Positions 23,760 to 36,788 of a DNA stretch of 64,000 bases are shown piece by piece. The translations under genes were made by a program, and so were the position numbers. Under the pieces are notes generated by a model. It was not told the origin of the DNA, ran no database searches, and saw nothing but the letters and a program-made list of their open reading frames with translations. The stretch is from Cokeromyces recurvatus (Eukaryota; Mucoromycota; Mucoromycetes; Mucorales; Mucoraceae), in the NCBI RefSeq assembly GCF_025118155.1, contig NW_026251392.1, positions 682,001-746,000 of the forward strand, in the 5' to 3' direction. Each line of letters starts with the position of its first letter. The first letter of the stretch is position 1.

Positions 23760-24987
23760 TTTATTGAAGGTAGATACTTTTGTACCCTCTTGCAACTATC
23801 ATCTCATCAATTTGGCCCGCTGTATGAATGGGTGCATTATCCGTTACAATATATTAGCCTTTTAGTTCAGGAAAACAATCCATTTCATTCTGGGTTTTTT
23901 CCAAGAAACTTCATATAATGATTAGTGATAGTGCCTTTTGAAGTTGGAATCTTGGTTTGACCTGGCACTTTTCTTTTGTGATTAACAAAGTTAATTTTGA
24001 TTCGTTTTGAGTGTTCTTCTGCGGGATTACAAAGTATCATAGAAACAACAAACTTCGCTGAGATAGCACCTAATACAGTGTGAGAAACAGCCCTTCCGGT
24101 AGGAGTAGCTGTAAACATCAGACTTCCCTTTCAATGACCATCCACTAGGAAGCTTCATGTTGATATTAAATCCAAACTCATCAACAAAACATAATTTTCT
24201 ACATAGATCATATCCGTTGCACTCCACTTAAGAACCCAGTCCATACGGTCATGAATCTTGACTAGATTATTTCCAGCAGCTGGTTGAGTTGTCAGCTTTT
24301 TAAAGGAAAGATTACACTAGGTTTTCAAAAAGTTATGGACTGTACTCTTCACATTAAGATCAGAGAATTTTTGAGTGAGGGAGTCCATCGCATCAACTGC
24401 TCGTGCTTGTGTATAGTCGTCGTAAAAGTTCAGAAGATGAAGCTTGTGATTATCGTCTAATTGTGTTTTTGCTCTATTCACCAAATTGGTCTGTTTCTCA
24501 AAAATATTCCAGTCTTTGTCCTCCTTAAGTTTTTTAGCCCGTTTTTTGTGCTGTTCGCTCGTTTATGCTGCCTGCCAAGTGCTCAGATTTAGCAGCATTA
24601 AATAGCTTGATTCTATTATAGTACACAAACAGAAGCTTTTGCTCATTTAATGAGTATTTATGATAAATCTCAATCTGCTTTTTAACTACAGCGATAACTT
24701 CCTCCATATCAATATCAAGCTTTTCTATGTCTTCTTTAGATGATAACTCTACATCTTCTTGCTTTTCGCAATATTCTCTTATACGGGTCAAAGTTTTTAA
24801 ATGGAAAGAAGTGACTTCCTCATCCTAATCCATAGCATCATTCCCTTGCTCATCAACTATTTTACACTCACCGTCTTCATAGACCAAAAACGAGTAGTCG
24901 TCTTATTAAAAAAAAAACGAACTTCAAAAGAAAAGAAACCGACTTTTGAAAAAATGAAAACCGCCCTTTGGCGCTGGAACAACTGTA
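23760..24987 (-). mobile_element. Decayed Tc1/mariner-like transposase, second family (copy C)
   Basis: A minus-strand pseudogene with many stops and frame shifts. Recognisable segments in order: an N-terminal helix region (IEIYHKYSLNEQKLLFVYY then AKSEHLAGSINERTAQK), a WNIFEKQTNLVNRAKTQL block, the first Asp block LCFVDEFGFNINMKLPSGWS, HTVLGAISAKFV, GTITNHYMKFLG, and the second Asp block YIVTDNAPIHTAGQIDEM ending IYLQ. The third catalytic block is absent because the copy stops near 23760. A terminal repeat ends at 24985 followed by TA. Read from the right it starts CAGTTGTTCCAGCGCCAAAG, related to the ends of the 51450-53184 element. Confidence 0.75.
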
Positions 24988-25253
24988 TATGTATGTGTAT
25001 TGAAAAGTAAAGTAAATTCTTTTGTCCACAATAATCCTGGCTGAGTATTTTAGTAATTAATGTTATGAATTAAGAAATTAAGGCGATAATGATAGGAGAC
25101 ATCTTTAATAAGATTATGATTATATTAGAACATATAACGCATACTACAAAATTATTGAAGAATATGTGTATATTAATTACTAGACTGCATGGTGTCTTTT
25201 TTTTTTTTTGTCACTATAATTTCTTTATTTACATAATAATAATAAAATACACA

Positions 25254-28200
25254 TTAATAATAATTTCTGTTCCTTTTTGAACTAATAGATGTCTGTTTGG
25301 AATTGGTTATGTTACTATGAATACTATTAGATATAGAAGCTTCCGAGGATATGGCTCTGTTCCGTCTAGTATGAGTATGCTTATCATTTGTTGAAGGTTG
25401 CTGAGAATGACGGCTTCTACTATTACTCGTTGGAGGAATAACATTGATTGTTGGTGAAGACATGGACATTGGACCATAATGTTGCATCATAGGTGCCATT
25501 GGTGGCGATGACATTATATGTGGATTATATCCCATCATGTTCTGAGGAAGATTTTGAGACATCATGCGTGGATCCATCATTGGCATCATGGGTGGCTCCA
25601 TTACAGGCATCATCATTGGCATCATTCCTCCATTCATAGGATAACACTAAAATATATATAAAGTAAGGAAGGAATATTAGATTATTCTGCATATATTATA
25701 TATATGTATATATATATTTACCTGTTGCGCCATAATTTGTCTTTGATCCATCATCCAGTGATCATGCATGGCTGGTTGTTCATCTTTTACTAAACCATGA
25801 GCACGTGGCATATTATTTGTTCGCTTTTCACGTCCTTTCTCTTCAATAATTCCCATAAGACCTGCTCGGGGTGGTGATTTTTTAACAGGGACATGAACCA
25901 TAGGCTGTCCTGAAGCACGTGCATTTCGTTCCATCTTCTTGGCTACCTTACGTTTATAATCTACTTGATCCATTAAACTATTTCGAGTAATAAAACTATT
26001 TTCGGAAGCTAGTGCTATTGATGCTGCTGGTAATGTATCGTCACCTGGAAGACTACTAGAATAGTAACTAGGCTGTTGATATTGTTGTAAGTGAATTGCT
26101 TCATGACTACTAAAGAAAGACCTCGTATCTCCTTCGCCCATCATCATATAAGGATCAACTGAAGATGTTTCCCAATTATTTCTACGTTCAATCACCGATC
26201 CTGCCGATGAATACGTAGTCCATGGCTGCATCGTTGAATGACCTTGGAAACTACCTCTGGGCTGCTGACTATGATAATAGTAAGCTGAAGAAGATTTCGG
26301 TACAGTTACTTTATTATTTTTATAATTGGTTGATGATTCAGACGAAGTTATACTCAAACCTTCTTCACTAGACACTCCTCCCTTTTTATTCATTGAATAT
26401 CCTGGTTTATTTGAATGGTAATTGCTTGTCTCTGCTAAAAGACTATCCGCAAAGTTATGTTCTTGGTCTGACATTATATCCATTACAGTAGGTAAAAATA
26501 AATCTTCATTAGTTGCAGTAGTAGGGGATACCTCAGTAGATATTTCAGAACTGGATTTAGACGTGTTGGGCGTAATAGGCTTCGTAATTGATACTTTGTC
26601 AATACTTTTAGTTGAAAGTGGTTTTGTTGTTGGTAGTTTAAAACCTCCAGTTGATAGTTTGTATAAGGACTCATTATCACTATTATCACTGGCTATAAGC
26701 GAGTCTTCATCTTCTTCATCACTTACATCACTTGCACAGGTGACTGTTCTTAATTGCGTAGGCTGTGTTGTGTTGCTAACGTTATTGTGTCTTAATTGGT
26801 TTGGAATTAAAGTTCGAGCTGAAAGACGACGTCCATTTGTAACATATGTAGAAGAAGGAAGAGGACCACTATGGTCATTAGGATTGCTACTGCTACTGCT
26901 ATTAGATAATGTCTGTTGATGCTGCTGCTGCTGCTGCTGCTGTTGCTGTGATACATTCTTATTATTTTTATTAACTAATTTTTGTTGTAAAATAGCAACA
27001 AACTCCTTTTTATTGGCTAGCAAACTGCTCTGATAACCTACATCTACTAAAGAAACTTCCTGAGGCTCAAGAAATAATCGTTGAGTATTTTCTACGTCAT
27101 TCTCACGTGGAAACAAATCACCAAAATTTAATGCCTTCGGATCCTTTGGATTGTCAAGTAAATTTCCTGGTCTACCATATAACTTGAAGACATCATAGAG
27201 ACCCACCAGCCATTGTACAAGTTCATTTGTAGTAGAAGTCATTATTAAAGCACTTGAAGAAGTACTTATTAATTGTTGGCTGGATCCATTCATTTTATTC
27301 TTATATAAAGAACCTTCTACTTTAAATAGAGTAGCCAAGTTGATCAACTTGGGTGATTCAGGATATACAGTATAGGCTTGTACGACATTTTCAAACGCCA
27401 TAATAGGGTATTTAGCCTTTCTTGATTCAAAGAACATGATCTGACCATCCGTAGGCACCACTTTTTTAGTAAATAAACGCTTTTCAATTTTATAGTTGGA
27501 AGCTACAGCCCAGTATTTTTTCCAACCGGTAGCACCCGGAAGTCTAACTTGAACAAAGCCCTCAACAAATGAATTTTCCTTATTAGAAATCAAAAGAGAG
27601 CTAAAATGAGAACGCGTGATAAAAGCTCTTGTGTAGATCTCTTGAATACGGGAACATTCAAAACAAGAAAGACGAATAGCAGAAATCCAACGATAAAGGG
27701 ATTCGGTATCATTTGCTTGTAAAAGGAAACGATTTGCACCAGCCGAATTCAATGAAAATAGATTATCTCGTGTCTCTGCTGTCAAGCATTTTTCGACAGT
27801 GACAGTTGAATCAGTAATATTAATGTATTGAGGATATACTTCTTTACCACTTTCTGGTTCTGTTGCATCCCAAAGTGTCAATACTGGGCCACATAACTCT
27901 ACATACCAAAGATACCATTTCTTTTGAGAGCAAGTAGAGCCTTTTGAATTAAGATCGTTTCGCTTATGTAAATAGCCCTCCATATAGACTTTTTGAGTAT
28001 ATGATTTAATTAGTTTATGTACATGGGTGAATTCAGTAGGCGGAAGATCGATTATCTTTTCCGACTTGGAAGGTTTAATGAATTGAGCGGGGCGTTTTTG
28101 AGAATCAGAATGTTGAACGAAATTTCGAATAGAGACAGGACGTTTCACAGGTATATCAACAATGGTCTGTGTGTTTGGGGCAAAAGTGGCTGGTGTGATT

Positions 28201-28496
28201 GATTCTGGTTCGTCTGTCATTATTATATCTACTTGTTCTTCTTCATTTTCTGATTTTGTATGCTGATCATAATCGTCAGTTGATGAATGCCAATTAGGCT
28301 GATTAAGACCATATTTTTCTAAATATAGCATTCGAGAATGTCTACGAGTTGCCATTGACACTTTTCTACGTACAGGTCTTTGTCTTGGGGTATATTGACT
28401 TGTGCTATCGTCTGAATCGACTAGATCTATGCTGCTATTGTCATCGTCACTAATGTTCTTTTCATTATGATTAGAAAATCGATGATTTGATGTCAT
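25254..28496 (-). CDS. Caf120/Skg3-like protein with two PH domains, 1055 aa
   Basis: Two exons, 28496-25722 and 25646-25254, joined by a 75-bp intron; frame is kept. Residues about 140-260: first PH domain (KVYMEGYLHKRNDLNSKG, then WYLWYVELCGPVLTLWDATE). Residues about 300-450: second PH-like region (SFVEGFVQVRLPGATGWKKY, RLFTKKVVPTDGQIMFFESR, FENVVQAYTVYPESPKL, ELVQWLVGLYDVFKLYGRPG). The rest is low complexity: a polyglutamine tract near residue 520, Ser/Thr-rich stretches, and a Met/Pro-rich tail in the second exon. This order matches fungal Caf120/Skg3, reported as CCR4-NOT-associated and bud-neck proteins. The coding strand starts right next to a purine-rich minisatellite. The Met-rich tail depends on the last splice, which has a consensus donor and acceptor. 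Confidence 0.8.
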
Positions 28497-28506
28497 TAAT
28501 AGAATA

Positions 28507-28660
28507 GTAAAAAAAATAAAAAGTAAAGAGTAAAGAGAGTAAAGAGTAAAGAGAGTAAAGAATAAAGAATAAAGAGTAAAAAGTAAAAAGTAAAAAGTAA
28601 AGAGTAAAGAGAGTAAAGAATAAAGAATAAAAAGTAAAGAGTAAAGAGTAAAATAAAAAC
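28507..28660. repeat. Purine-rich minisatellite (AGTAAAG/AATAAAG units)
   Basis: About 150 bp of imperfect 7-9 bp units built from GTAAAGA, GAATAAA and AAAAGTA. It sits 10 bp upstream of the start codon of the PH-domain gene, so it lies in its 5' UTR or promoter. A 26-nt A run follows at about 28718-28743. Confidence 0.85.
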
Positions 28661-28743
28661 ACTAGGTATATTAAAAATGAATAAATAAAAAAGAAAAGAA
28701 GAATATATAAAATAGTTAAAAAAAAAAAAAAAAAAAAAAAAAA

Positions 28744-30975
28744 CAAGTCAGGTGAGGAACTTTATGTTTGTTGAAAGAAAATATTAAATAATGATTAAAA
28801 GTCAAAAATCTAGTGAAATTCAATTCTTTTTTTTTTTTTAAAAAAAAAGGTATAAATACTTTCTTTACTTTGTTTGAACTTGTACAATTATTGACTTTAA
28901 TTTCTATTATTATTACTATTCATCTTTAAGTAAGGCTCTCATTGTTGTTTATATTTATTTTTATTAACTTTAATAAAAGGCTGTTTTAGTCAATTAAATT
29001 AAAAAGTTTCAGTGCGTAATAAATCAATTTTTATTTACACTGTCCGCCATTATACCAAATTGCACACAACGAAATTTATATTTCGGAATTTAAAATGTCA
29101 ATAGGCGGAAAATAGATATTTAATACACGCTTAAGAATTTCCTAATCTGCATCCTGTATAATTAGGCTTGAAGAACAAAATAGGAAAATTAATATGCTAG
29201 TATCCTCTTCCTTTGTTTTATTTTTAGGGAATTCAAACAAAGAAAAATATATAAATATTATCAAATTGTGTGCACAAATACGTAACCTTCTTCTTTAGTT
29301 TAGTCACCATCTCTGTTGTACAAATGCCATCAAATGAAGAACGATTATGAGCATTTAATAAACAAACAATCGCTTTACAACACTAACCTAACAACAGACG
29401 TATAACAGCCATCAAAAATCAATAATCTATTCTAATACTGTTAAGAGCTGAAGGAGTATTTTTTTTATATATTCAATCAGTCTACAGTTAATAACCTTCC
29501 GATATTATGACAGCTTTGTTACACATGATATTGCTTTGTTTACTTTATCATTGTTATTGTCAGACGCTGAACGAAAAAAAAAAAAAAATCAGCATCCAAA
29601 CTTCAATAGTTAACTCAGAATATCAATCTCCAAATATGTTTGTTAATGCTAAAAAAAAAATAGAAGATTTGGTATTCAAGTTTCACTAATAACTTTTATC
29701 AACTGTTTTCCACTTATTAGATATACTTAGTCATGTATTGTTAACAGTGAGAAATAACAATTCTCAACTTGAAAATTATATTGCAATTAATATAGTTACT
29801 TGTCGACTCTTGCTTTGTGTTTATACTGTAACAGGGAATATATACTAAGATTGCTACAACTCTTTTTGCAGTCATCCCCTTTTTTCATCTTTTTTTTTTC
29901 GGTCGTGTCCTCTGTTTCAACAAAACAGATTCCCCTCCCTTCCCCTCCCTTCCATTATAGACAATTTTAAAATTATTTCGTGACTAACATTTACAACAAT
30001 TATAGTAGCAAATATCTTAATAACAGTAGGAAGTCTAATAACGACACTTTTCATCACTAATAACTTTATCTACTGTATATGTTCTACTAGTTAAGTTTAC
30101 TTTACTTTAATGTGGGTAAATCCTCAAAACAATATCACTTAACATGGCTATTAAAACCCATTTCGCCTAATCCATAACCTTTAACAAGTTCTTTAGTACC
30201 TATAATTTGGTACTCAATAGATCAAGATCCCATCACCAATAAAGTTACTCGGGACCTTTTACAGAAAAGTATCTATCATAACTATTTCTCCACAACAAGT
30301 TTAACAAATACAAGATTTCAACAGTATACATATGAATATATATATTTGTAAAATCAAAGAAGAACATTGGAGGAATACATCGTATCTTCGACAGTAAAGA
30401 AAAAAAAAATAGACAGATATTTAGACCTATTATTGTATTTCAAGGAAGTTTATTTATTTGGTAGTTCCAAAATAAACAGTTGACTCTATACGTTGAATCC
30501 ATCACATTTTTCTATATTTCAATACATATATATTTTTTCTTGGATTTTCGCCCGATTTCATTGCTTCTAATAAAAATTTCAGGTTGATCAACATTGCACA
30601 ATACTTTTTTTAAACTGTCAACAGTACCCTAATCATTTATAGAACGATATAATTATTATATTGCTGGTATGGGCATAAAATGTAGATGATAATTGTGTGT
30701 AGTCTATGTGGATGAGTGAATTTCTGTCGTCAAAATTATGACAACTAGCGAGATAGTAACCTTGGCATCTAATTCAATAGTTAAATAATCTCGAATAGGG
30801 GGTTCTTTTTTTTAAGGAATTTGTTTCTAAACATAATAACTCAAAAGATGAAGTACTTACTGCATCAATAATGGCATCATCTATATTCATAGTGTAACGA
30901 CCCATGCTACTTAACTAGTTACACTTGCAACATCCCTAACCTGATTTTTTTCTTCATATGGCATCAATCATGCTA

Positions 30976-31027
<52 letters not shown>

Positions 31028-31625
31028 GATACGACTTGGATAGAGACAGAGATTGGCAAATTCCCCTAGATCAAGCCAGTGAGAATGAATTAATATGGGG
31101 TGCTACATGCATCTTTTGTATATTAAAGTAGTAGATTTATTATCCTTACAGCCTCTCAAGGAAGAACTTAAATCGATGCAAACAAAGCTAGTTGAAAAGA
31201 ATATATATATACATATATGCATGACAATAATATGACACATATATGAATTATGAGAATGCATAATGGTCTTTTTATATGAGGTATATTAGTTTTGCTTCAT
31301 TCTTTTAATCCAATTCAAAACTATTATTATGCTGACTATAACATTTTGATATTTAAAATACCATCTATTTGTTTTCAACTTATAATACTTGTAAAAAAGG
31401 ATAAGAATATCATAAGCTATTTTAACAATATTTTAATTAATAAGAGTAGCAATCCATATAATGTCTAAACAACAGCCCGGTATGAGATAACATTGTATAT
31501 TATCTTATCCTGTTTACTTTTTCTTAAAGAAGAAAAGAAAAAACACATACACATATGTGTATATTTTCAGCAGTACTTTATAGAAAGTATCAAATTAAAA
31601 AAAAATGGTAATATAAAAGATAGTT
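28744..31625. other. Long gene-free region
   Basis: No supported gene on either strand. There is a TCCCC/TTCC tandem pyrimidine run near 29930-29953 and a 49-nt A run at 30977-31025. Small open frames (for example 29507-29689) are interrupted by A runs and look noncoding. A 3' transposon fragment cannot be excluded but no family was recognised. Confidence 0.5.
30977..31025 (+). repeat. 49-nt adenine homopolymer
   Basis: Uninterrupted A run in a gene-free region. Confidence 0.95.
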
Positions 31626-33539
31626 TTATAGAAGAAATTGTGAATCTATATCATACGTAAAGTCCCAAATCACTATTTGACCAAGATTAGAGCAACACAC
31701 AATTTTACTGAAATCAAACTGAAGGTTTAATATTCTAAAAATAAAATAAATTTGTTAAAAAAAAATAAATATAAATATAAATATCTATGGTCTTCAGTTT
31801 TTCTTCTTTTTTTGTTTACCTTCCAAAAGATATTTGATTTAATGTTTTTATTAAACTTCCATCTTCTAGTTGCCATATCTTAAGTGTCCCATCATAACTG
31901 CCACTCACAATTATCTTCAATTTATTATCCAATTGTAATGTTCGAACAAGGTCTGTATGTCCCACTAACGTATAAAGACATTCACCTGTCATTGCATTCC
32001 ATACTTTAATGGTTTGATCACTTGATCCACTCACAATCATATTTCCATCATATTCTACACAAGCAATGCCTCTACTATGTGAATCTAATGTTCTTAAACA
32101 TTCACCAGTACTCTATATACATTATATATTAGTTATAAATTCTATTAGACATTTATATCTATATCTATTATACACCATATCCCAAACTTTAATTGTACGA
32201 TCTCCTGATGCAGAAACAATAATCTGATCTTTGAATTGTACAGCATTGACAGCAGCACGATGGCCTCTAAATAGACCTATCGATTCTCCCTTTTCAAGGT
32301 CCCAAGCACGTATGGTTCTGTCTTTTGAACAACTAACAATTCGATTCTTGTGAAATTTAACATTCAATACACTCTCCCTATGTCCAATTAATGTTTTTAT
32401 ACGTTGTCCTGTATGAATATCCCATACAATTAATGTACTATCACTACTGCCACTAATCAGGTAATATTCATTGAACTGTAAACAAAGTACACTTCCTTCA
32501 TGTCCCTTTAATTTATGTAACAATTGTCCTGTTTTGATATTCCAAATCTTTATATTTTTATCTCTACTTCCAGTTACTAATATTTTTGTATTGAATTGTA
32601 AACAATAGATACCACTATTATGGTTCAATACTTGTTGTTGTAGTCCATTGTCTACATAATAATAAGTTAATATGTGTGATTCTGTTATACTATCGATTCT
32701 ATTTTATTTTATTTTTCCACATACCAGAATTAGGAAATTGCCGTAGTTTACTTTTACCTTCTTTCCATCGTTGATCAATTATAAATCGATTACGGTATAG
32801 TCTTTTCCAGTTAATAAAGCGAATATCTTTTTGTTCATCATAATGATAAATAGGTGCTTCGTCATGATGATATCTTTTATGAAGAAGGTAGAGAGGACGT
32901 TCAACTATTGTTTGTGATACTGTCTCTCTATGACTCTGCTGATGCTGCAGTCTCAAAGATGACTGTTCATCGTTATATAATAATTGATCTGAGGAACCTA
33001 TCATTCTATTTGTAGTAGAAGGTAAAGTCTTACAACAAAGATATCGATTCATTGATGAACTATTGACTGTCCAACCTGACGAGTAAAATAATGATTTCCA
33101 TAACATGTGATCTTCACTTAATAATTTCCAATACTTGGATACTCTATTCAGATTGTTTAATGCTGTAACATCCAAAAAAGATAATATTTTTATAGCAATT
33201 TCATAAGGTAATTTCTATTAATTGATATTATTATGCTTGTGTTCATTTTTTTTTCTTTTTTTTTTTCTTTTCTTCTTCTTACAGAAATATAGTCAATATG
33301 TATAATAGGTAATAATCGATTTATTATTTGTATAGTCTTTGAAACTGGAATACATGATAAAATCTGATATGCTAGTTCTATTAACATATTATTATCATTA
33401 CTAGTCTTCTTTAATTGTCTTTTTTAAAAAAGATTTACCTGCTTTTTGATCATCTGACCAATCTTTAATAAATGAAGGATCCTCAAATTTTTGTTCTATA
33501 TAACCTTCATCTGAATTATCGTTTCTTACTGATTTCATG
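31626..33539 (-). CDS. F-box/WD40 protein, beta-TrCP (FBXW1/11)-like SCF substrate receptor
   Basis: Several exons from ATG 33539 to the stop at 31626. Exons 1-3 give a first partial repeat (ELAYQILSCIPVSKTIQI) and the F-box KLPYEIAIKILSFLDVTALN then RVSKYWKLLSEDHMLWKSLF. WD40 repeats follow. Diagnostic blades are SVLCLQFNEYYLISGSSDST, SVLNVKFHKNRIVSCSKDRT, GHRAAVNAVQFKDQIIVSAS, RGIACVEYDGNMIVSGSSDQ, and IIVSGSYDGTLKIWQL; the last blade is in the exon 31733-31626 (LQFDFSKIVCCSN, IVIWDF). GHRAAVN, RGIAC and IVSGSYDG are beta-TrCP/Slimb-type blades, which bind phosphodegrons for ubiquitination by SCF. The fungal Met30 or Cdc4 types are less similar. The 3' exon is inferred from splice signals (GTAAAC/TTTAG). 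Confidence 0.85.
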
Positions 33540-33602
33540 TTGTTCTTTAATTCGAGAATTGACGAAAGCTTAGGAAAATTCCTTATGTGTACTCAATTCT
33601 CT

Positions 33603-33649
<47 letters not shown>

Positions 33650-35456
33650 CACTCATAAAACTGATGATCAACTACTGGTGAGTACGTCTTTTAACGGTGT
33701 TTTAACCTTAAAATTAGGCAATTTTAGTTTTTTCTATTGGATGATCTGTAATTTAAACTATACGTTCCAAATTTACAGGCAGCATTTTTAAATGAAAAAA
33801 AAAAAAAAAAACCAAAAAAATGCAGACATTCATACTTTTTTTTTGTGCCTTCTGATTAATGGTTTATAAGCGTGGAGGATAATTCTAATTCAAAGAGTCT
33901 AGGTTTTTTTTTTCTTTTTCCTTCAAATCAAGCTAATATTAAAACCGTTCAAGCGTATGAAAGAATGACTTGGACAAAGACTTAAAATATAAAAGGATAT
34001 AGAAGGTTGTTTTGATCGGTAAGAATTAGATATAGGGATATCATCCTCACTGAGTTTTCTTAATGCAGATATCATGTGATATCTCTATCAAGATATTAGA
34101 ATAATAAAATATAAAATTGGAAAAAAAGTAGCAAAGTCAACAAGATCAAATGATAATAGTTTTAAAAGTCAATTATTTTATTTATATAAAGAAACATACA
34201 AGCAGTTTTATTTAAAAACAAATACTATTTAGTTAGTATTGTTAATGTTTGTAGTAAAAGTGTGTAGACAAGTTTTTCAATCCTTCTTTTTTTCTTCATC
34301 TGGATTTGAAATAACTCTGTTGATAATCGCTGATATCAAATCATCCAATGATTTACTACTGAATTTCATCATCATCCCTTTCCGCAAAGAAGATATGAAT
34401 AAGCTATAATAGCTACTGAAAAAATATTGACACAGAATAAGCAATTGAATTAAACAGTACTGCTTAATAGTTTACCCAGTATTATTGTTTATATCTCAAT
34501 AATATATTACTTTGCAGTGTCCTAAACAGCCATTCACTGTAATGGTTTGTTAAGTTTCTTGAATATTAGGTGTAAGCTTATCTTAATCACACAAAGTAAC
34601 TCTTTTAATGTATCTATTTATTTCATTTTTATTTTTTATTTTTTTTTTCACAGGGAGTTTCAAAAAATAAAATAAAATAAAAAGTATATAAATAAAGGTC
34701 AGGACCATTCTATTTTTTTTTTTCTTTTCATCGCAATTTTCTTGTAAGATTGCAAGGTATAAGGATCTGTGGGGAGCATTCAATGGCCAAGTCTGGGGTC
34801 GACCTAGTTTGCGAAAGCTTACGAACAATACTAGTAACCTTGCCATCTCTATTTTTATACCGTAGAGTAGGTAGGCTCATAGGTTGGGGGAGTTTAACCG
34901 AGCAAGCAGTCTATTGAATGCCACTTTATTTTTTTGGGACTAGTATACCCTCACCTTCACGTTGGTTAGTCCTGTTAGTATCGAAACACATTGATTTCGA
35001 GAAGCCAAGAAGGGTATAAATAGTATCGTATGTATTTTACTATATTTTACTACAAGAATAAAATAGATACACTTTCTCCAATCCTGGGTATTTATGACAG
35101 TAAGTAAACCATTAAGAATTCTATAGATTATAAATAAAAACTCTTCAATTTAATCTGAAAACCTCTTTGTTATAACTGCTGGTTATACTATCTGACCCTC
35201 TATCTATGATGCGTGGTGTGAAGGATTGTTGTTTTATTTACTATTAAATAAATCTTGTATTTTTTTCTCCTAAGTCTTTTATTTGTATTTGTATTTTTAA
35301 GGAGTAAAGTGAGAATCAGATGATAAAGTATGACAAAAATATATAGTTTATTTGTTTTGATTTGATTTGTAAAAATAATGTGAACTGGTGTGTGGAGAGA
35401 ACCCTTTCTCTTTCACATATCAAAGTTTCAAGTCAAATCATGATATTATGAATTGA
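33540..35456. other. Gene-free region
   Basis: Contains a 45-nt T run at 33605-33649, an A run near 33796, and AT-rich sequence. The stretch 34750-35030 is less AT-rich but has no open frame or motif I recognise. It may be part of an old repeat. Confidence 0.4.
33605..33649 (+). repeat. 45-nt thymine homopolymer
   Basis: Uninterrupted T run 66 bp upstream of the start codon of the F-box/WD40 gene (minus strand), so it reads as an A run in its 5' leader or promoter. Confidence 0.95.
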
Positions 35457-35715
35457 TAAAGCTATTCGCGATACTATTTACAACTACTTGCCCATTAAAG
35501 CTAAATTCCAGCTGGCAGTCACCGACAAACTACTGTATGACTGTTATTATAATCGAGGTAAACCCCAAGCCTGCCCCTTCCATCCAAACGAACTCTTCAC
35601 ACGCTCACATAGTTTTTCTTGTTTACATATGCATAACCGCCTTCAGATGCCCTAATCTATTGAAGATCCACTCTCTTATCTCTTGAATCTATTACCATCA
35701 ACATTTTATACTAAG
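35457..35715 (+). mobile_element. Fragment of non-LTR retrotransposon 3' end, copy 1
   Basis: One plus-strand frame reads PIKAKFQLAVTDKLLYDCYY, GKPQACPFHPNELFTRSHSF, SCLHMHNRLQMP, one stop, then SIEDPLSYLLNLLPSTFY. The C-x2-H...H-x3-C spacing, the following LxxHxRLQ and DPxSxLLN block recur in the larger fragment at 36789-37621. This is the C-terminal zinc-knuckle-like tail of a LINE-type reverse transcriptase ORF. The reverse transcriptase domain itself is not here. Confidence 0.65.
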
Positions 35716-36788
35716 AAAGTGAGAAAATCAATTGATGCCTGGCTCATACGCTGATCTTCTATGTGTGCAATTCTACTTGAGATGGACTATCTAGCTTCAC
35801 TCCCAAATCCCTGAATCCTCTGACCATCATCTTCTTTCAATACAACAACGATTTTCCGATAATTAATTATCATCACTTTTACATACACTTTAACATTTTC
35901 CCTTTTATCCCAAAAGGGTTTTTCTTTCCTTGTTTTCCATAGCGATCTGACCAGGGCAAAACAGCATATATAAATGCTATGTGCTCATTGGTCATTTTTC
36001 AATTTTTAATTTTTAAATAAAATTCTTTAATCATAATTGAGACTTGCTACCTTTAATTGAGACTTGCTACCACCTAATTGAGAATAGCAAAAGATAAAGA
36101 AAGAGAAAAGAACAGAAGACAAGTCTGCGAAAACTTTTTATAGTTTATTAAAGATAATACAAAATTGTACAACGCAAAATTATGAGGGAAAAATCGAGGG
36201 CTATTTATATGTTTTTATAAGGTAAGTGTTATTAATGGAAATATGATTCAGTTAACCAAGCTTTACTGTAATAAAGCATTTTACATAAAACATTGTCTTC
36301 GAATAATTCTATATTCAATAAGATATATCTTTATTCTTTTTTCTCCCTGAGCTGTCACTGTTCCTAGAAACATAGCAAATCATTATCATTGGAATACGAC
36401 ATATCAATATTAATTCTCAGTGAATATGTTCAGTTGCAACGATATCAGTTATTTATGAGTTACTATCATTATCATTGTATAAGATTTTATTACATAACAA
36501 TATTCAACATTATCAATGTATATATGAAATGTATGACTCATGGATAATTATGTAATTGAATACACCAGTCATAATCCTGTTTGAATTATGTATATAATTA
36601 TTATTATTTTTCGAACATTCTAACAATGGCTATTATGAAAACTGAGTGTAGAATGAATATTATGCTGTGAAGTTCAATATACTAGTTTTATATGAATAGC
36701 CTTTTTATTATTTAATAAGTGACGGTGATTTATTTCTACTAACTTAGTTGTAAAGACGACTATAATCATAAGACGTTTCTATGTACAA
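35716..36788. other. Gene-free region
   Basis: AT-rich DNA between two fragments of the same retrotransposon family. It holds the direct repeat at 36040-36100 and no open frame of note. Confidence 0.5.
36040..36100. repeat. Short direct repeat
   Basis: TAATTGAGACTTGCTACC occurs twice in tandem, with a third partial TAATTGAGA following. Function unknown. Confidence 0.8.

Noticed and set aside
26422..26919. 165-codon plus-strand open frame
   Set aside because: Shadow of the PH-domain gene on the opposite strand; hydrophobic composition from its reverse reading.
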